Below are positions 1 through 7,350 of a stretch of 21,065 bases of DNA, in pieces (the stretch's first letter is position 1; the number at the start of each line of letters is the position of its first letter). This DNA is from Rhodoferax sp. GTDB lineage: Bacteria; Pseudomonadota; Gammaproteobacteria; Burkholderiales; Burkholderiaceae_C. The stretch is taken from the NCBI GenBank assembly GCA_030833685.1, contig JAURGS010000017.1, positions 1 through 21,065 of the forward strand, in the 5' to 3' direction. The notes below the pieces were generated by a model. It had not been told where the DNA came from and ran no database searches. It worked only from the letters and a program-made list of their open reading frames with translations. The position numbers were made by a program, and so were the translations under genes.

Positions 1-165
1 ATCGCCCTTGCCCAAAGCATGGGTGGTGGCGGCCACCCGCAGGCTTGTGGTTTTCGCATGCCGCTGCAGCGTCTGGCTGAGCTGCTCAGTGGTCGCTTTG
101 ACGCTGGCCAGATCGATCAGTCCATTGCGCAAGGTGTATCAGTTCAAGCCCAGCAATTGCGCTAG
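1..165 (+). CDS. DHHA1-domain protein, C-terminal end (partial, DHH-family phosphoesterase)
   Basis: Only the last 54 codons are in the window; the reading frame enters open at base 1 and stops at TAG 163-165. The diagnostic piece is SMGGGGHPQACGFR (about residues 6-19 of the visible part). It matches the glycine-rich GGGGHxxAAGF substrate-binding motif that closes DHHA1 domains of DHH phosphoesterases (NrnA, RecJ relatives and DHH subfamily 1 proteins). The rest is an ordinary amphipathic tail. The catalytic DHH motifs would lie upstream of the window, so the substrate (nanoRNA, cyclic dinucleotide or other) cannot be told. Its 3' end overlaps the convergent thioredoxin-fold gene by 27 bp (139-165). 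The identification rests on this one motif. Confidence 0.72.
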   Translation: MALAQSMGGGGHPQACGFRMPLQRLAELLSGRFDAGQIDQSIAQGVSVQAQQLR

Positions 166-750
166 TGCAGCAGTGTCCATCGCGCCGGTGTGCGTGATTA
201 ACGAGCCGGTTTGACGGTTTTTTCCAATCAGGAAAGGCACTGAATCAACCCCTAGGCTTGTCAGCAGCTTGGTATTGGCTTCGATAGCCTCACGCATTTC
301 CCTGGGTACGTCGCTGCTTGCCGCCATACCACCACTGCCACCGAGCAAGGACTTCTCATGCGCGTTCATGGCTTCCAGCGGGTTGGCCGCACTCAGCAAT
401 GCAGCGCCCTGCGGCATGCTCTTGGGTGAACCAAACGAAATGGGAACCCAAACGAACTTCATCGTGTTGTGCAGCGGCAGCGAGGCTTCCCAAAGCCGAC
501 CGCAATGAGGGCATTGCGGGTCAAACAGCACGTAAGTGGTCTGAGCGCTCATCACAGCACCAACCGAAAAGCCTTTGGCCTGGCTGGCAACGGTATCCAG
601 GCTACTGGCGGTGATGCCCGTCTTGGCTGCTCCCGCGGTTGACGCGCCAGATGGTGCGTTGTCGTTCTTCGAGCAGGCCAGCGCAGACAGGCTCAGCGCC
701 AGGGCGATAGTCCACTTCAGCAAGGGAGAATGGTGTGTTTTCATGTTCAT
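139..750 (-). CDS. DsbA/DsbG-like thioredoxin-fold lipoprotein
   Basis: This is a predicted periplasmic thiol:disulfide oxidoreductase of about 203 residues. The N-terminus has Lys, a hydrophobic segment and a lipobox-like LSALAC, so lipid attachment at that Cys (about residue 26) is likely. It is followed by a low-complexity Ala/Ser/Gly linker. The redox motif CPHC sits in FDPQCPHCGRLW (Cys80 and Cys83). The expected cis-proline is in DSVPFLIG (about Pro172). This is shorter than E. coli DsbG/DsbC because the N-terminal dimerisation domain seems absent, so it may act as a monomeric DsbA-like or DsbG-like protein. ATG 750 is preferred, with GAGAGA just upstream; TTG 753 and ATG 744 are alternatives. 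It lies 29 bp downstream of the FadH fusion on the same strand, so it could be co-transcribed, but no functional link is obvious. The specific Dsb type is uncertain. Confidence 0.82.
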   Translation of the reverse strand: MNMKTHHSPLLKWTIALALSLSALACSKNDNAPSGASTAGAAKTGITASSLDTVASQAKGFSVGAVMSAQTTYVLFDPQCPHCGRLWEASLPLHNTMKFVWVPISFGSPKSMPQGAALLSAANPLEAMNAHEKSLLGGSGGMAASSDVPREMREAIEANTKLLTSLGVDSVPFLIGKNRQTGSLITHTGAMDTAALAQLLGLN

Positions 751-779
751 CAAGTCTCTCAGTGTGATCTGGTTTTGTC

Positions 780-3707
780 TCAGTTTTTGAATTCAGGCTT
801 GCGTTTGCCCATCTTGGCCATCACCGCCTCTTGAAGGTCGTTGCTCATCAGCATGGCAGCATTCCAGGTGGCGACCTGATTGAGTCCATCGGCCACGCTG
901 TGATCACGTGCATAGGTGATCATTTCCTTGGTGCCGCGAATGGCCAGGGGTGATTTCGCCGCGATGGTGGCCGCGATGTTGGCCACGCCCTCTTGCAAGG
1001 CCTGCGCAGAATCAAAAACCCTGTTGACCAGTTGCATGGCCAAAGCTTCTTTCGCATCGACACTGCGGCCCGTGTAGGCCAGCTCTCGCACCATGGCCTC
1101 GCTGATCAGCTTGGGCAGGCGCTGCAAAGTTCCTACATCAGCAGTCATGCCCAAGTCGATTTCTTTGATGCTAAAGCTTGCGTCGGCGCTGCAGTAGCGC
1201 ATGTCGGTGCAACAGATCAGGTCGATACCCCCGCCAACGCAGGCGCCGTGCACAGCGGCCAGTACCGGCTTGCGGCAACGCTCCAGGCTAGTCAGGCAAT
1301 CCTGTAAGTCCAAGATCACGCGGCGCAGGCTCTCGCGCGTGCGACCGTCGCAGTCTTGCTGAATCTGCTGCCCCAAGCCCATCATCATTTCCAGATCGAT
1401 GCCTGCGCAAAACTGCTTGCCTTCTCCCGAAAGAACTGCCACCCGTACCTCGGGTGTTTGGTCTGCCCAGCGAAAGGCCTGGCGCAGCTCGTGCCACATG
1501 GTCAGGTTCATGGCATTGGCTTTTTCCGGCCGAGACAGGCTGATGTGGGCTACATGCCCGCGTAAATCGACCTGCAAGGTTTCGTACTGCCCGTTGGCCT
1601 TTGACTGCGATGGCGTTGATGAATTCACTTGGGCAGGCTCTTGCTGGTTTGGCATGGTCTTTTCCTTGGCGCCGGGGGGTATGGTGTCGATGGCAATCGC
1701 AAGCTCGGTGCCTTGCTTGATCGCTCTTTTTGCATCGAGCTCGACGGCCTCGTCAGCACCGCCGATCAGGTGCACAGAGCATCCTGCGCCAAGCAATCCT
1801 TCCTGGAGTTCACGCAAAGGCTCCTGGCCAGCACAGATCACGATGGTGTCTGCGGCAAGCACCGACTCTTTGTCACCCACCTTGATGTGCAGACCTTGGT
1901 CGTCAATCTTGGTGTACTGAACGCCAGACAACATTTGGACATCGCGGTTTTTTAGTGACGCACGATGAATCCACCCTGTTGTCTTGCCCAGGCCAGAGCC
2001 GACTTTGCTGTCTTTTCGTTGCAAGAGGTAGATCTTGCGGGGCGCTGGCTCAACCTGGGCGTTGCCCAGGCCGCCAGGGCTGTTGTAGTTGGCGTCAACC
2101 CCCCATTCCGCGAAAAACTTCACCGGGTCCTGGCTGGGGCTGGTGCCCCGGTGCAGCAGGTACTCCGCAACATCGAAGCCGATGCCACCGGCGCCGATCA
2201 AGGCAACTGTTTGGCCCACTTCGCACTTGTCTCGCAAGACCTTAAGGTAACTGACCACTTTGGGATGATCAACCCCAGCAATTTTGGGCTGGCGGGGGCT
2301 CACACCAGTGGCCAACACAATGTGGTCGTACCGGCCTGCAACCAAGGTGTCCACGTCGACACGCTGGTTTAGCTTGACTTGCACACTGTGCAGTTCGAGC
2401 TGGCGCGCAAAGTAGCGCAGGGTTTCGTAAAACTCTTCTTTGCCGGGTATTTGCTTGGCCAGGTTGAACTGGCCACCAATCACGTCCGATGCTTCAAAAA
2501 GTGTGACATCCAAGCCGCGCTGAGCAGCAGTTGTCGCAAAGGCCAGGCCTGCAGGCCCTGCGCCCACAACAGCCACGCGTTGTCGGCTCGCCGCGGGCTT
2601 GATTTGGATGACTGTCTCGTGACAGGCTCTTGGGTTGACCAGGCACGATGTGATGGCGCCGCTGAACACATGATCTAGGCAAGCCTGATTGCAGGCAATA
2701 CATGTGTTGATTTCGTCGGCGCGCCCTTGGGCAGCTTTGTTGACAAACTCGGGGTCAGCTAGGAGCGGGCGGGCCATCGACACCATGTCACAAAACCCGT
2801 CGGCGAGTAGTTGTTCAGCCACCTCGGGTGTGTTGATTCGGTTCGTCGCAACCAGTGGGATGTTCACTTTGCCCTTGAGCATCTTGGTAACCCAGGCCCA
2901 GGCTGCGCGTGGCACTTTGGTGGCAATGGTGGGAATGCGCGCCTCATGCCAGCCAATGCCGGTGTTGATCAGGCTTGCGCCAGCTGCTTCGATGGCTTGG
3001 GCCAACTCGAGCACTTCGTCCGCGCTGGAGCCACCCTCGACCAAATCAAGCATGGAGAGCCGGTAGATGATGATGAAATTGGACCCCACGGCCTGACGTG
3101 TGCGACGCACAATTTCTACAGGCAGGCGCATCCGGTTGGCAAAGCTGCCACCCCACTCGTCATCACGCTGGTTGGTGCAGGCAGTGATGAATTCGTTAAT
3201 CAGGTAGCCCTCAGAGCCCATGATCTCAACACCGTCGTAGCCTGCGCTTTGGGCCAGCACCGCGCAGTTGACGAAGTCGTCGATCGTCTGCTCAACCTCG
3301 CTGGCACTCAAGGCCTTGGGCTTTATCGGATTGATCGGCGCTGCAATAGCACTGGGAGCGACCAGGTCCTGGTGGTAGGCGTAGCGGCCAAAGTGCAGAA
3401 TTTGCATCGCGATCTTGCCGCCTGCCTCATGCACCGCGTCGGTGACGATCTTGTGCTTTTTCGCCTCTTGCGGCGTTGTCAAAATGGCACCACTTTGCCA
3501 GGGGCGGCCAACCTTGTTGGGTGCGATGCCACCGGTCACGATCAGCCCGATGCCGCCGCGGGCGCGCTCTGCGTAGAAAGCAGCCATACGCTCAAAGCCA
3601 TTCTTTGCTTCTTCCAGGCCCACGTGCATAGAGCCCATCAAGACGCGATTGGGTAGGGTGGTGAAGCCCAGGTCCAGAGGCTCGAGCAAATTGGGGTAGG
3701 CGGTCAT
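780..3707 (-). CDS. fadH: 2,4-dienoyl-CoA reductase (FadH type) fused to delta3,5-delta2,4-dienoyl-CoA isomerase-like crotonase
   Basis: This is an uninterrupted ORF of 975 residues. Residues 1-672 are a full FadH. They comprise an OYE-type FMN TIM barrel with Tyr168 (SEGYLINEF) and His254 (GIGWHEAR) as proton donors, a 4Fe-4S ligand set Cys336/339/343/355 (CX2CX3CX11C), FAD-binding VVGAGPAG (380-387) and NADPH-binding IGAGGIG (504-510). Residues 673-708 form a Pro/Gln/Ser/Asn-rich linker. Residues 709-975 are a crotonase. Its Asp829, Glu849 and Asp857 occur in GGGIDL, IKEIDLG and TADVGTLQRLP. These reproduce the D/E/D catalytic pattern and spacing (20 and 8) of mammalian ECH1, rather than the two Glu of enoyl-CoA hydratase. 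The inferred role is beta-oxidation of unsaturated fatty acids: the isomerase makes 2,4-dienoyl-CoA and FadH reduces it. E. coli FadH is 672 aa and lacks the C-terminal part. Start ATG 3707 matches the FadH N-terminus. The gene is divergent from the amidohydrolase at 3894. Confidence 0.95.
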   Translation of the reverse strand: MTAYPNLLEPLDLGFTTLPNRVLMGSMHVGLEEAKNGFERMAAFYAERARGGIGLIVTGGIAPNKVGRPWQSGAILTTPQEAKKHKIVTDAVHEAGGKIAMQILHFGRYAYHQDLVAPSAIAAPINPIKPKALSASEVEQTIDDFVNCAVLAQSAGYDGVEIMGSEGYLINEFITACTNQRDDEWGGSFANRMRLPVEIVRRTRQAVGSNFIIIYRLSMLDLVEGGSSADEVLELAQAIEAAGASLINTGIGWHEARIPTIATKVPRAAWAWVTKMLKGKVNIPLVATNRINTPEVAEQLLADGFCDMVSMARPLLADPEFVNKAAQGRADEINTCIACNQACLDHVFSGAITSCLVNPRACHETVIQIKPAASRQRVAVVGAGPAGLAFATTAAQRGLDVTLFEASDVIGGQFNLAKQIPGKEEFYETLRYFARQLELHSVQVKLNQRVDVDTLVAGRYDHIVLATGVSPRQPKIAGVDHPKVVSYLKVLRDKCEVGQTVALIGAGGIGFDVAEYLLHRGTSPSQDPVKFFAEWGVDANYNSPGGLGNAQVEPAPRKIYLLQRKDSKVGSGLGKTTGWIHRASLKNRDVQMLSGVQYTKIDDQGLHIKVGDKESVLAADTIVICAGQEPLRELQEGLLGAGCSVHLIGGADEAVELDAKRAIKQGTELAIAIDTIPPGAKEKTMPNQQEPAQVNSSTPSQSKANGQYETLQVDLRGHVAHISLSRPEKANAMNLTMWHELRQAFRWADQTPEVRVAVLSGEGKQFCAGIDLEMMMGLGQQIQQDCDGRTRESLRRVILDLQDCLTSLERCRKPVLAAVHGACVGGGIDLICCTDMRYCSADASFSIKEIDLGMTADVGTLQRLPKLISEAMVRELAYTGRSVDAKEALAMQLVNRVFDSAQALQEGVANIAATIAAKSPLAIRGTKEMITYARDHSVADGLNQVATWNAAMLMSNDLQEAVMAKMGKRKPEFKN
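1653..1667 (-). promoter_or_regulatory. Possible internal ribosome binding site and start codon for the isomerase domain
   Basis: Inside the linker of the FadH fusion, an AAGGA (1667-1663) stands 7 nt before an in-frame ATG (1655-1653, codon 685). Both lie just after the FadH homology ends and before the crotonase homology begins. Initiation here would give a free 291-residue isomerase. It may be a relic of two once-separate genes, or may still be used. This is seen directly as sequence; its use is inference. Confidence 0.4.
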
Positions 3708-3893
3708 TTAGTGTCTCGGTATTGGATCCTTGCGCCGCTTGGCTTACAAGGTTAGGTGTTGTGGTTATCAGTCCAGGGTACGAAAAATGGACGCACAGAG
3801 CGCATCCCTATCCATTAAAGTAGTGCTTGCGATCCCAGTTTACCCAGCGGACTTTCATGTTCCACTCAAGTTTATTCAAAGAAAGCCCTTGTC
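3708..3893. promoter_or_regulatory. Divergent intergenic region between the FadH fusion and the amidohydrolase gene
   Basis: These 186 bp separate two divergent start codons, so promoters for both directions should lie here. I found no convincing -35/-10 pair, no strong palindrome and no small ORF with a good ribosome site. Confidence 0.4.
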
Positions 3894-4826
3894 GTGACTA
3901 CCCTGATTTATACCCATACAGCCTGTTTTGATCATCAGCCGGGGCCCCATCACCCGGAGTCGCCAGAGCGCCTGAGCGCTGTGCTGCACGCTTTGAAGAC
4001 GGCGGAGTTTTCTGATTTGCAATGGCGCGATGCCCCCTTGGCCTCGGATGAACAGGTTCTGCTCAACCACACGGCAGAATACCTGGCCCACGTGCGCGCG
4101 GTATCACCTGAGCATGGTCTTCGTGCTCTCGATGCGGGCGACACCATCATGTCCAGTGGCACGCTGGAGGCGGCCTTGCGAGGCGTGGGCGCCGCGTGCG
4201 CGGGGGTTGACGATGTGGTCTCAGGTGCTGCTGACAATGTGTTTTGTGCCACCCGGCCTTGCGGTCACCACGCTGAAGCAGACCGCGCCATGGGTTTTTG
4301 TGTGTTCAATCAAGCCGCTATCGCAGCCATGTACGCACAAAGGCGCCATGGGCTTGCGCGGGTTGCCGTTTTGGACTTCGATGTTCACCATGGCAACGGA
4401 ACGCAGAACTCGTTTTACGACGATGCGACGCTGTTTTACGGCTCGTGCCACCAGGGTCAGTTCTACCCTGGCACGGGAGCCCGAAGCGAGACGGGGGTTG
4501 CTGAGAACATCTGCAATATTCCGTTTATGCGTGGCGTTGGATCCGACGCGTTCAGAGACGCCATGAGCCGCGTCATGCTGCCGCAACTGCGGCGCTTCGC
4601 ACCAGATTTGCTGATTATTTCGGCAGGCTTTGATGCCCACATGCTCGACCCACTCGGCGGCTTACAGTTCTCGGATGACGATTACCACTGGATCACCCAG
4701 GAGTTGATGGCGGTTGCAGATGAATCCGCATCCGGGCGGGTGGTGTCGGTTCTCGAGGGCGGCTACAGCCTGGAAGGCCTGGCCAGCGCATCGGCGGCCC
4801 ACGTGCGTGCGTTGATGCGGCACTGA
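3894..4826 (+). CDS. Histone deacetylase-fold amidohydrolase (acetylpolyamine amidohydrolase/AcuC-like)
   Basis: This 310-residue protein is a zinc-dependent deacetylase of the arginase/HDAC fold and is expected to be cytoplasmic. It has HHPESPERL (19-27), the catalytic His pair in RPCGHHAEA (His125, His126), the metal ligands Asp163 and His165 in LDFDVHHGNGT, Asp247 in SAGFDAH, and the transition-state Tyr291 in LEGGYSLEGL. All active-site residues are present, so an active enzyme is likely. Bacterial members remove acyl groups from acetylpolyamines or other small amides; the substrate here is unknown. The start is GTG 3894; the upstream ribosome site is weak (AAAGAAAG). The next gene begins 20 bp after the stop on the same strand, so the two probably form an operon. 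Confidence 0.92.
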   Translation: MTTLIYTHTACFDHQPGPHHPESPERLSAVLHALKTAEFSDLQWRDAPLASDEQVLLNHTAEYLAHVRAVSPEHGLRALDAGDTIMSSGTLEAALRGVGAACAGVDDVVSGAADNVFCATRPCGHHAEADRAMGFCVFNQAAIAAMYAQRRHGLARVAVLDFDVHHGNGTQNSFYDDATLFYGSCHQGQFYPGTGARSETGVAENICNIPFMRGVGSDAFRDAMSRVMLPQLRRFAPDLLIISAGFDAHMLDPLGGLQFSDDDYHWITQELMAVADESASGRVVSVLEGGYSLEGLASASAAHVRALMRH

Positions 4827-4845
4827 GCATTTCAGGAGAGATATC

Positions 4846-5898
4846 TTGCAATCGTTGCTGGCCTCGGCCATTGAATTCGCGCAGTCTCATGAGTCAAGCT
4901 GGAGCCGTGAGGTGGGGCAGGGCTGGGGCATTCATCAACAGGACCCCCCGCCTTGGAACCGCTTGTTTGGCCCCGTTCACGGCAGGGGCCCGGTGTCAGG
5001 CTTGGTGAGTGTGGCTGGTAAAGAGCTGGCCCGTTGGGGCGAGCCCGAGCGCGCTGATCTGACCTTTAGCATTGCCAAAACCTATTTGGCTTTGCTGGCA
5101 GGCTTAGCGTACGACCAAGGTCTGATTCAGGATGTTGGCGAACCTGTAGGCGATCGGGTCAAGGGCATAGGGTTTGACGACGGTGCCAACGCCAAGGTCA
5201 CTTGGCAGCATTTGCTGCAGCAGACCAGCGAATGGGAGGGTAGCTGCCTGGGGATACCCGAGCAGGTCGACCGTTACCGCGCGGTTCAATTGCAGCGCAA
5301 TGCAGTTTCAGGCAAAAAAGGCGACCCAAGGCCCTTGGGTGAGCCCGGATCTTTCTGGGAGTACAACGATGTGCGTATCAACCAGCTGTCGCTGGCCCTG
5401 ATGCACTTGTTTGGGAGACCTCTGCCCGAGGTCTTTGGTGAGTACCTGATGCAGCCTCTGGGCGCTAGCGATACCTGGCGCTGGGTAGGCTACGACCACG
5501 CATGGGTGGAGTTGCGGGGCCGGCGCATGCAGGCTGTGCCCGGTGGCAGTCATTGGGGGGGTGGTGTCTCGATCAACTGCCCGGACCAGATGTTGTTGGC
5601 GCGGCTGATGTTGGACCAGGGGCTTTGGCAGGGCAAACAGTTGATCTCCCAAGAATGGATCCAAAAAATGCGCGAACCCTGCGCACTTGCGCCGTTTTAC
5701 GGCTATTTGCTTTGGCTCAACACCGATGGTCGAGTTTTTCCAAGCGTTCCCAGGGCAAGTTATTGCGCTTTTGGCGCGGGCAGCTCCTTCGTTTGGACCG
5801 AGCCTGAGCGTGAACTCATTGTGGTTGTGCGCTGGCTCATTGCGGATTACGCTGACGGCTTTTTTGCGCGCGTCTTGACCGCGCTGGATTCGATGTGA
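4846..5898 (+). CDS. Beta-lactamase-fold serine hydrolase (COG1680-like)
   Basis: This 350-residue protein of the class C beta-lactamase/penicillin-binding fold probably acts as an esterase or amidase. The nucleophile motif SxxK is S75-I-A-K78 in FSIAKTY. The second-motif Tyr is Tyr173 in WEYNDVRIN, so Y-N-D replaces the classical Y-x-N. Near the C-terminus FGAGSS (about residues 311-316) sits where KTG normally lies. No signal peptide is visible, which argues for a cytoplasmic esterase and against antibiotic resistance. The start is TTG 4846, supported by AGGAG at 4834-4838 with a 7-nt spacer. It follows the HDAC-fold gene closely, suggesting a two-gene operon of hydrolases. Its stop lies only 3 bp from the stop of the convergent MmgE/PrpD gene. 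Confidence 0.9.
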   Translation: MQSLLASAIEFAQSHESSWSREVGQGWGIHQQDPPPWNRLFGPVHGRGPVSGLVSVAGKELARWGEPERADLTFSIAKTYLALLAGLAYDQGLIQDVGEPVGDRVKGIGFDDGANAKVTWQHLLQQTSEWEGSCLGIPEQVDRYRAVQLQRNAVSGKKGDPRPLGEPGSFWEYNDVRINQLSLALMHLFGRPLPEVFGEYLMQPLGASDTWRWVGYDHAWVELRGRRMQAVPGGSHWGGGVSINCPDQMLLARLMLDQGLWQGKQLISQEWIQKMREPCALAPFYGYLLWLNTDGRVFPSVPRASYCAFGAGSSFVWTEPERELIVVVRWLIADYADGFFARVLTALDSM

Positions 5899-5901
5899 GG
5901 G

Positions 5902-7338
5902 TCAACGAATAGGGCGCTGGTCTGGCGCGCGCACCAAGCCAAAAAACGATGGCGCAATATCCTGTGCGTTGTCAAGATTCCAGAGCGCACCAAGCGTTGT
6001 TTGGACATCAAGTTGGTCGCCAGCCCACGCGACATTGCCTTTAAATTTTTCAGCCAGCTGCGCATCACTCAGAGGATTATTGTGGGTGCCTGTGGCGTGT
6101 TCGATCTGCACGTCTAACTGTTGACCGTCGCTAAGCGTGCAGCGCGCGAAGGCCTGATCCTTCTTGAGTTTGTCCTCAGCGCGAATCTCAATTTTTCCAG
6201 CCATACGTTGGACCTCGGCGCGCCCGGGTGCGCCGTCGGAAAACTGCACCAGGCCACCAGCGCCATCGATCAAAGAGACAGCTGCCGCGTGACGTATGCT
6301 GAACTTAGACATAAGCCCTGTGCCAGGGCTTTCCACGCCGGTGATACGTATGGCATCGGGGCAAACCATCAGCTCAAGCGACCCTATGACAGCACTGCGA
6401 TCATCGGCCTGGGGCAGGCGATGGACTAGAGCAATCATGGCATCGATCGTGGGATGCAAGACCACACCACAGGCGTAAGGCTTGTAGCCGTTGGTTAATA
6501 GCTCCCAGCGCTCGCCCAGGCCCTCTGTCAGCTTTTGTGCATCTTGGCTCTGGCTGTAAATGCGTATGAAGCCTTTGCGTCCTTCGAAAATTTCTGCACT
6601 CGCACTGCAACCCTGCTGCGCCAGGATCGCTGCGAGTAAACCGTTGGAGGCTGCTTTACCGGCGTGCAAGGATTTTGCGCTTGTCCCTCGGTTTTGTTGC
6701 ATCCCGGCCGACTGGCTGGCGGCCAAGCCTAGCGCGGCCAGACATTGCGACGCATCCAGCTTGAGCATATTGGCACAGGCCGCAGCGGCAGCCACGGTTC
6801 CCAGGGTTCCAGTCAGGTGCCAACCGCCAGCATGGTGATCGGGTGCGGCCTGGCCAAGTCGGATAGCGGTTTCAAAGCCTGCTACGAACGCAGTTAAGAA
6901 CGTCTCTCCATCAATCGCCCGCCCAAATGCCAGTGAGAGCAAGGCCGCCAGCATGGGTGAGCTGGCATGCAAAATCACACCGCCCATGTGGGTATCGTCG
7001 AAATCCAGCACATGTCCGGATTGTCCATTGGCCAGGGCTGCTGACATACGCGAGAAGCGTTCTGGCCGCCCCAGCAACGGGACCTGGCCTGCTTCTTCGA
7101 GCGAGCGCAGTCCTCGCACCAGCTTATCAATCGTGGCGTGTTGGCTTCCTGCCCAAGCGCAGCCCAGAAAGTCCACACAGGCACGCTTGGCTTGATGAAT
7201 AACTTGGTCGGGTATGGTCTCAAAGCGCAGCTGCGAAACAAAGTTTGCGACGGTCTGGCTCAGGCCGAGCCCGAGTGCTGCCGCGCCGTAGTGCACTTGC
7301 TGACCCGTGTGGTCAGTTTGCAGCGTCTCTTTTGGCAT
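5902..7338 (-). CDS. MmgE/PrpD family protein (paralogue 1, downstream of tctA)
   Basis: This 478-residue member of the 2-methylcitrate dehydratase/cis-aconitate decarboxylase/iminodisuccinate epimerase family is cytoplasmic. Family landmarks are in order: LDFDDTH (111-117), His124 in LHASSP, His174 in GGWHLTGTLG, Lys222 in AKSLHAGKAA, and KPYACGVVLHP (286-296). These correspond to the conserved Asp, His and Lys of the family active site. The members are cofactor-free and act on polycarboxylates by abstracting a proton next to a carboxylate; the exact reaction (dehydration, decarboxylation or epimerisation) cannot be read from the sequence. It starts 12 bp after the tctA stop and is the last gene of the tctC-tctB-tctA transcript, so its substrate is probably what that system imports. 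It lies in a different subgroup from paralogues 3 and 4. Confidence 0.92.
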   Translation of the reverse strand: MPKETLQTDHTGQQVHYGAAALGLGLSQTVANFVSQLRFETIPDQVIHQAKRACVDFLGCAWAGSQHATIDKLVRGLRSLEEAGQVPLLGRPERFSRMSAALANGQSGHVLDFDDTHMGGVILHASSPMLAALLSLAFGRAIDGETFLTAFVAGFETAIRLGQAAPDHHAGGWHLTGTLGTVAAAAACANMLKLDASQCLAALGLAASQSAGMQQNRGTSAKSLHAGKAASNGLLAAILAQQGCSASAEIFEGRKGFIRIYSQSQDAQKLTEGLGERWELLTNGYKPYACGVVLHPTIDAMIALVHRLPQADDRSAVIGSLELMVCPDAIRITGVESPGTGLMSKFSIRHAAAVSLIDGAGGLVQFSDGAPGRAEVQRMAGKIEIRAEDKLKKDQAFARCTLSDGQQLDVQIEHATGTHNNPLSDAQLAEKFKGNVAWAGDQLDVQTTLGALWNLDNAQDIAPSFFGLVRAPDQRPIR

Positions 7339-7350
7339 CTGACGCGCTGC

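Noticed and set aside
1..138. Open minus-strand frame continuing directly after the thioredoxin-fold gene stop, with a possible TTG start
   Set aside because: The + strand frame through the same bases carries the DHHA1 motif GGGGHPQACGF, so the minus frame is a shadow. It has no ribosome site and no recognisable motif.
8..214. Plus-strand ORF of 68 codons at the left edge
   Set aside because: It is in a different frame from the DHHA1 tail, is rich in residues typical of shadow frames, and runs into the thioredoxin-fold gene.
2811..3656. 281-codon ORF antisense to the FadH domain
   Set aside because: The opposite strand encodes an unmistakable FadH with all catalytic residues; the antisense frame shows no family motif and reflects G+C-rich third positions.
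4846..5898. Antibiotic-resistance beta-lactamase
   Set aside because: There is no signal peptide, Y-N-D replaces Y-x-N, and no canonical KTG is seen; the protein fits the esterase-like COG1680 group.
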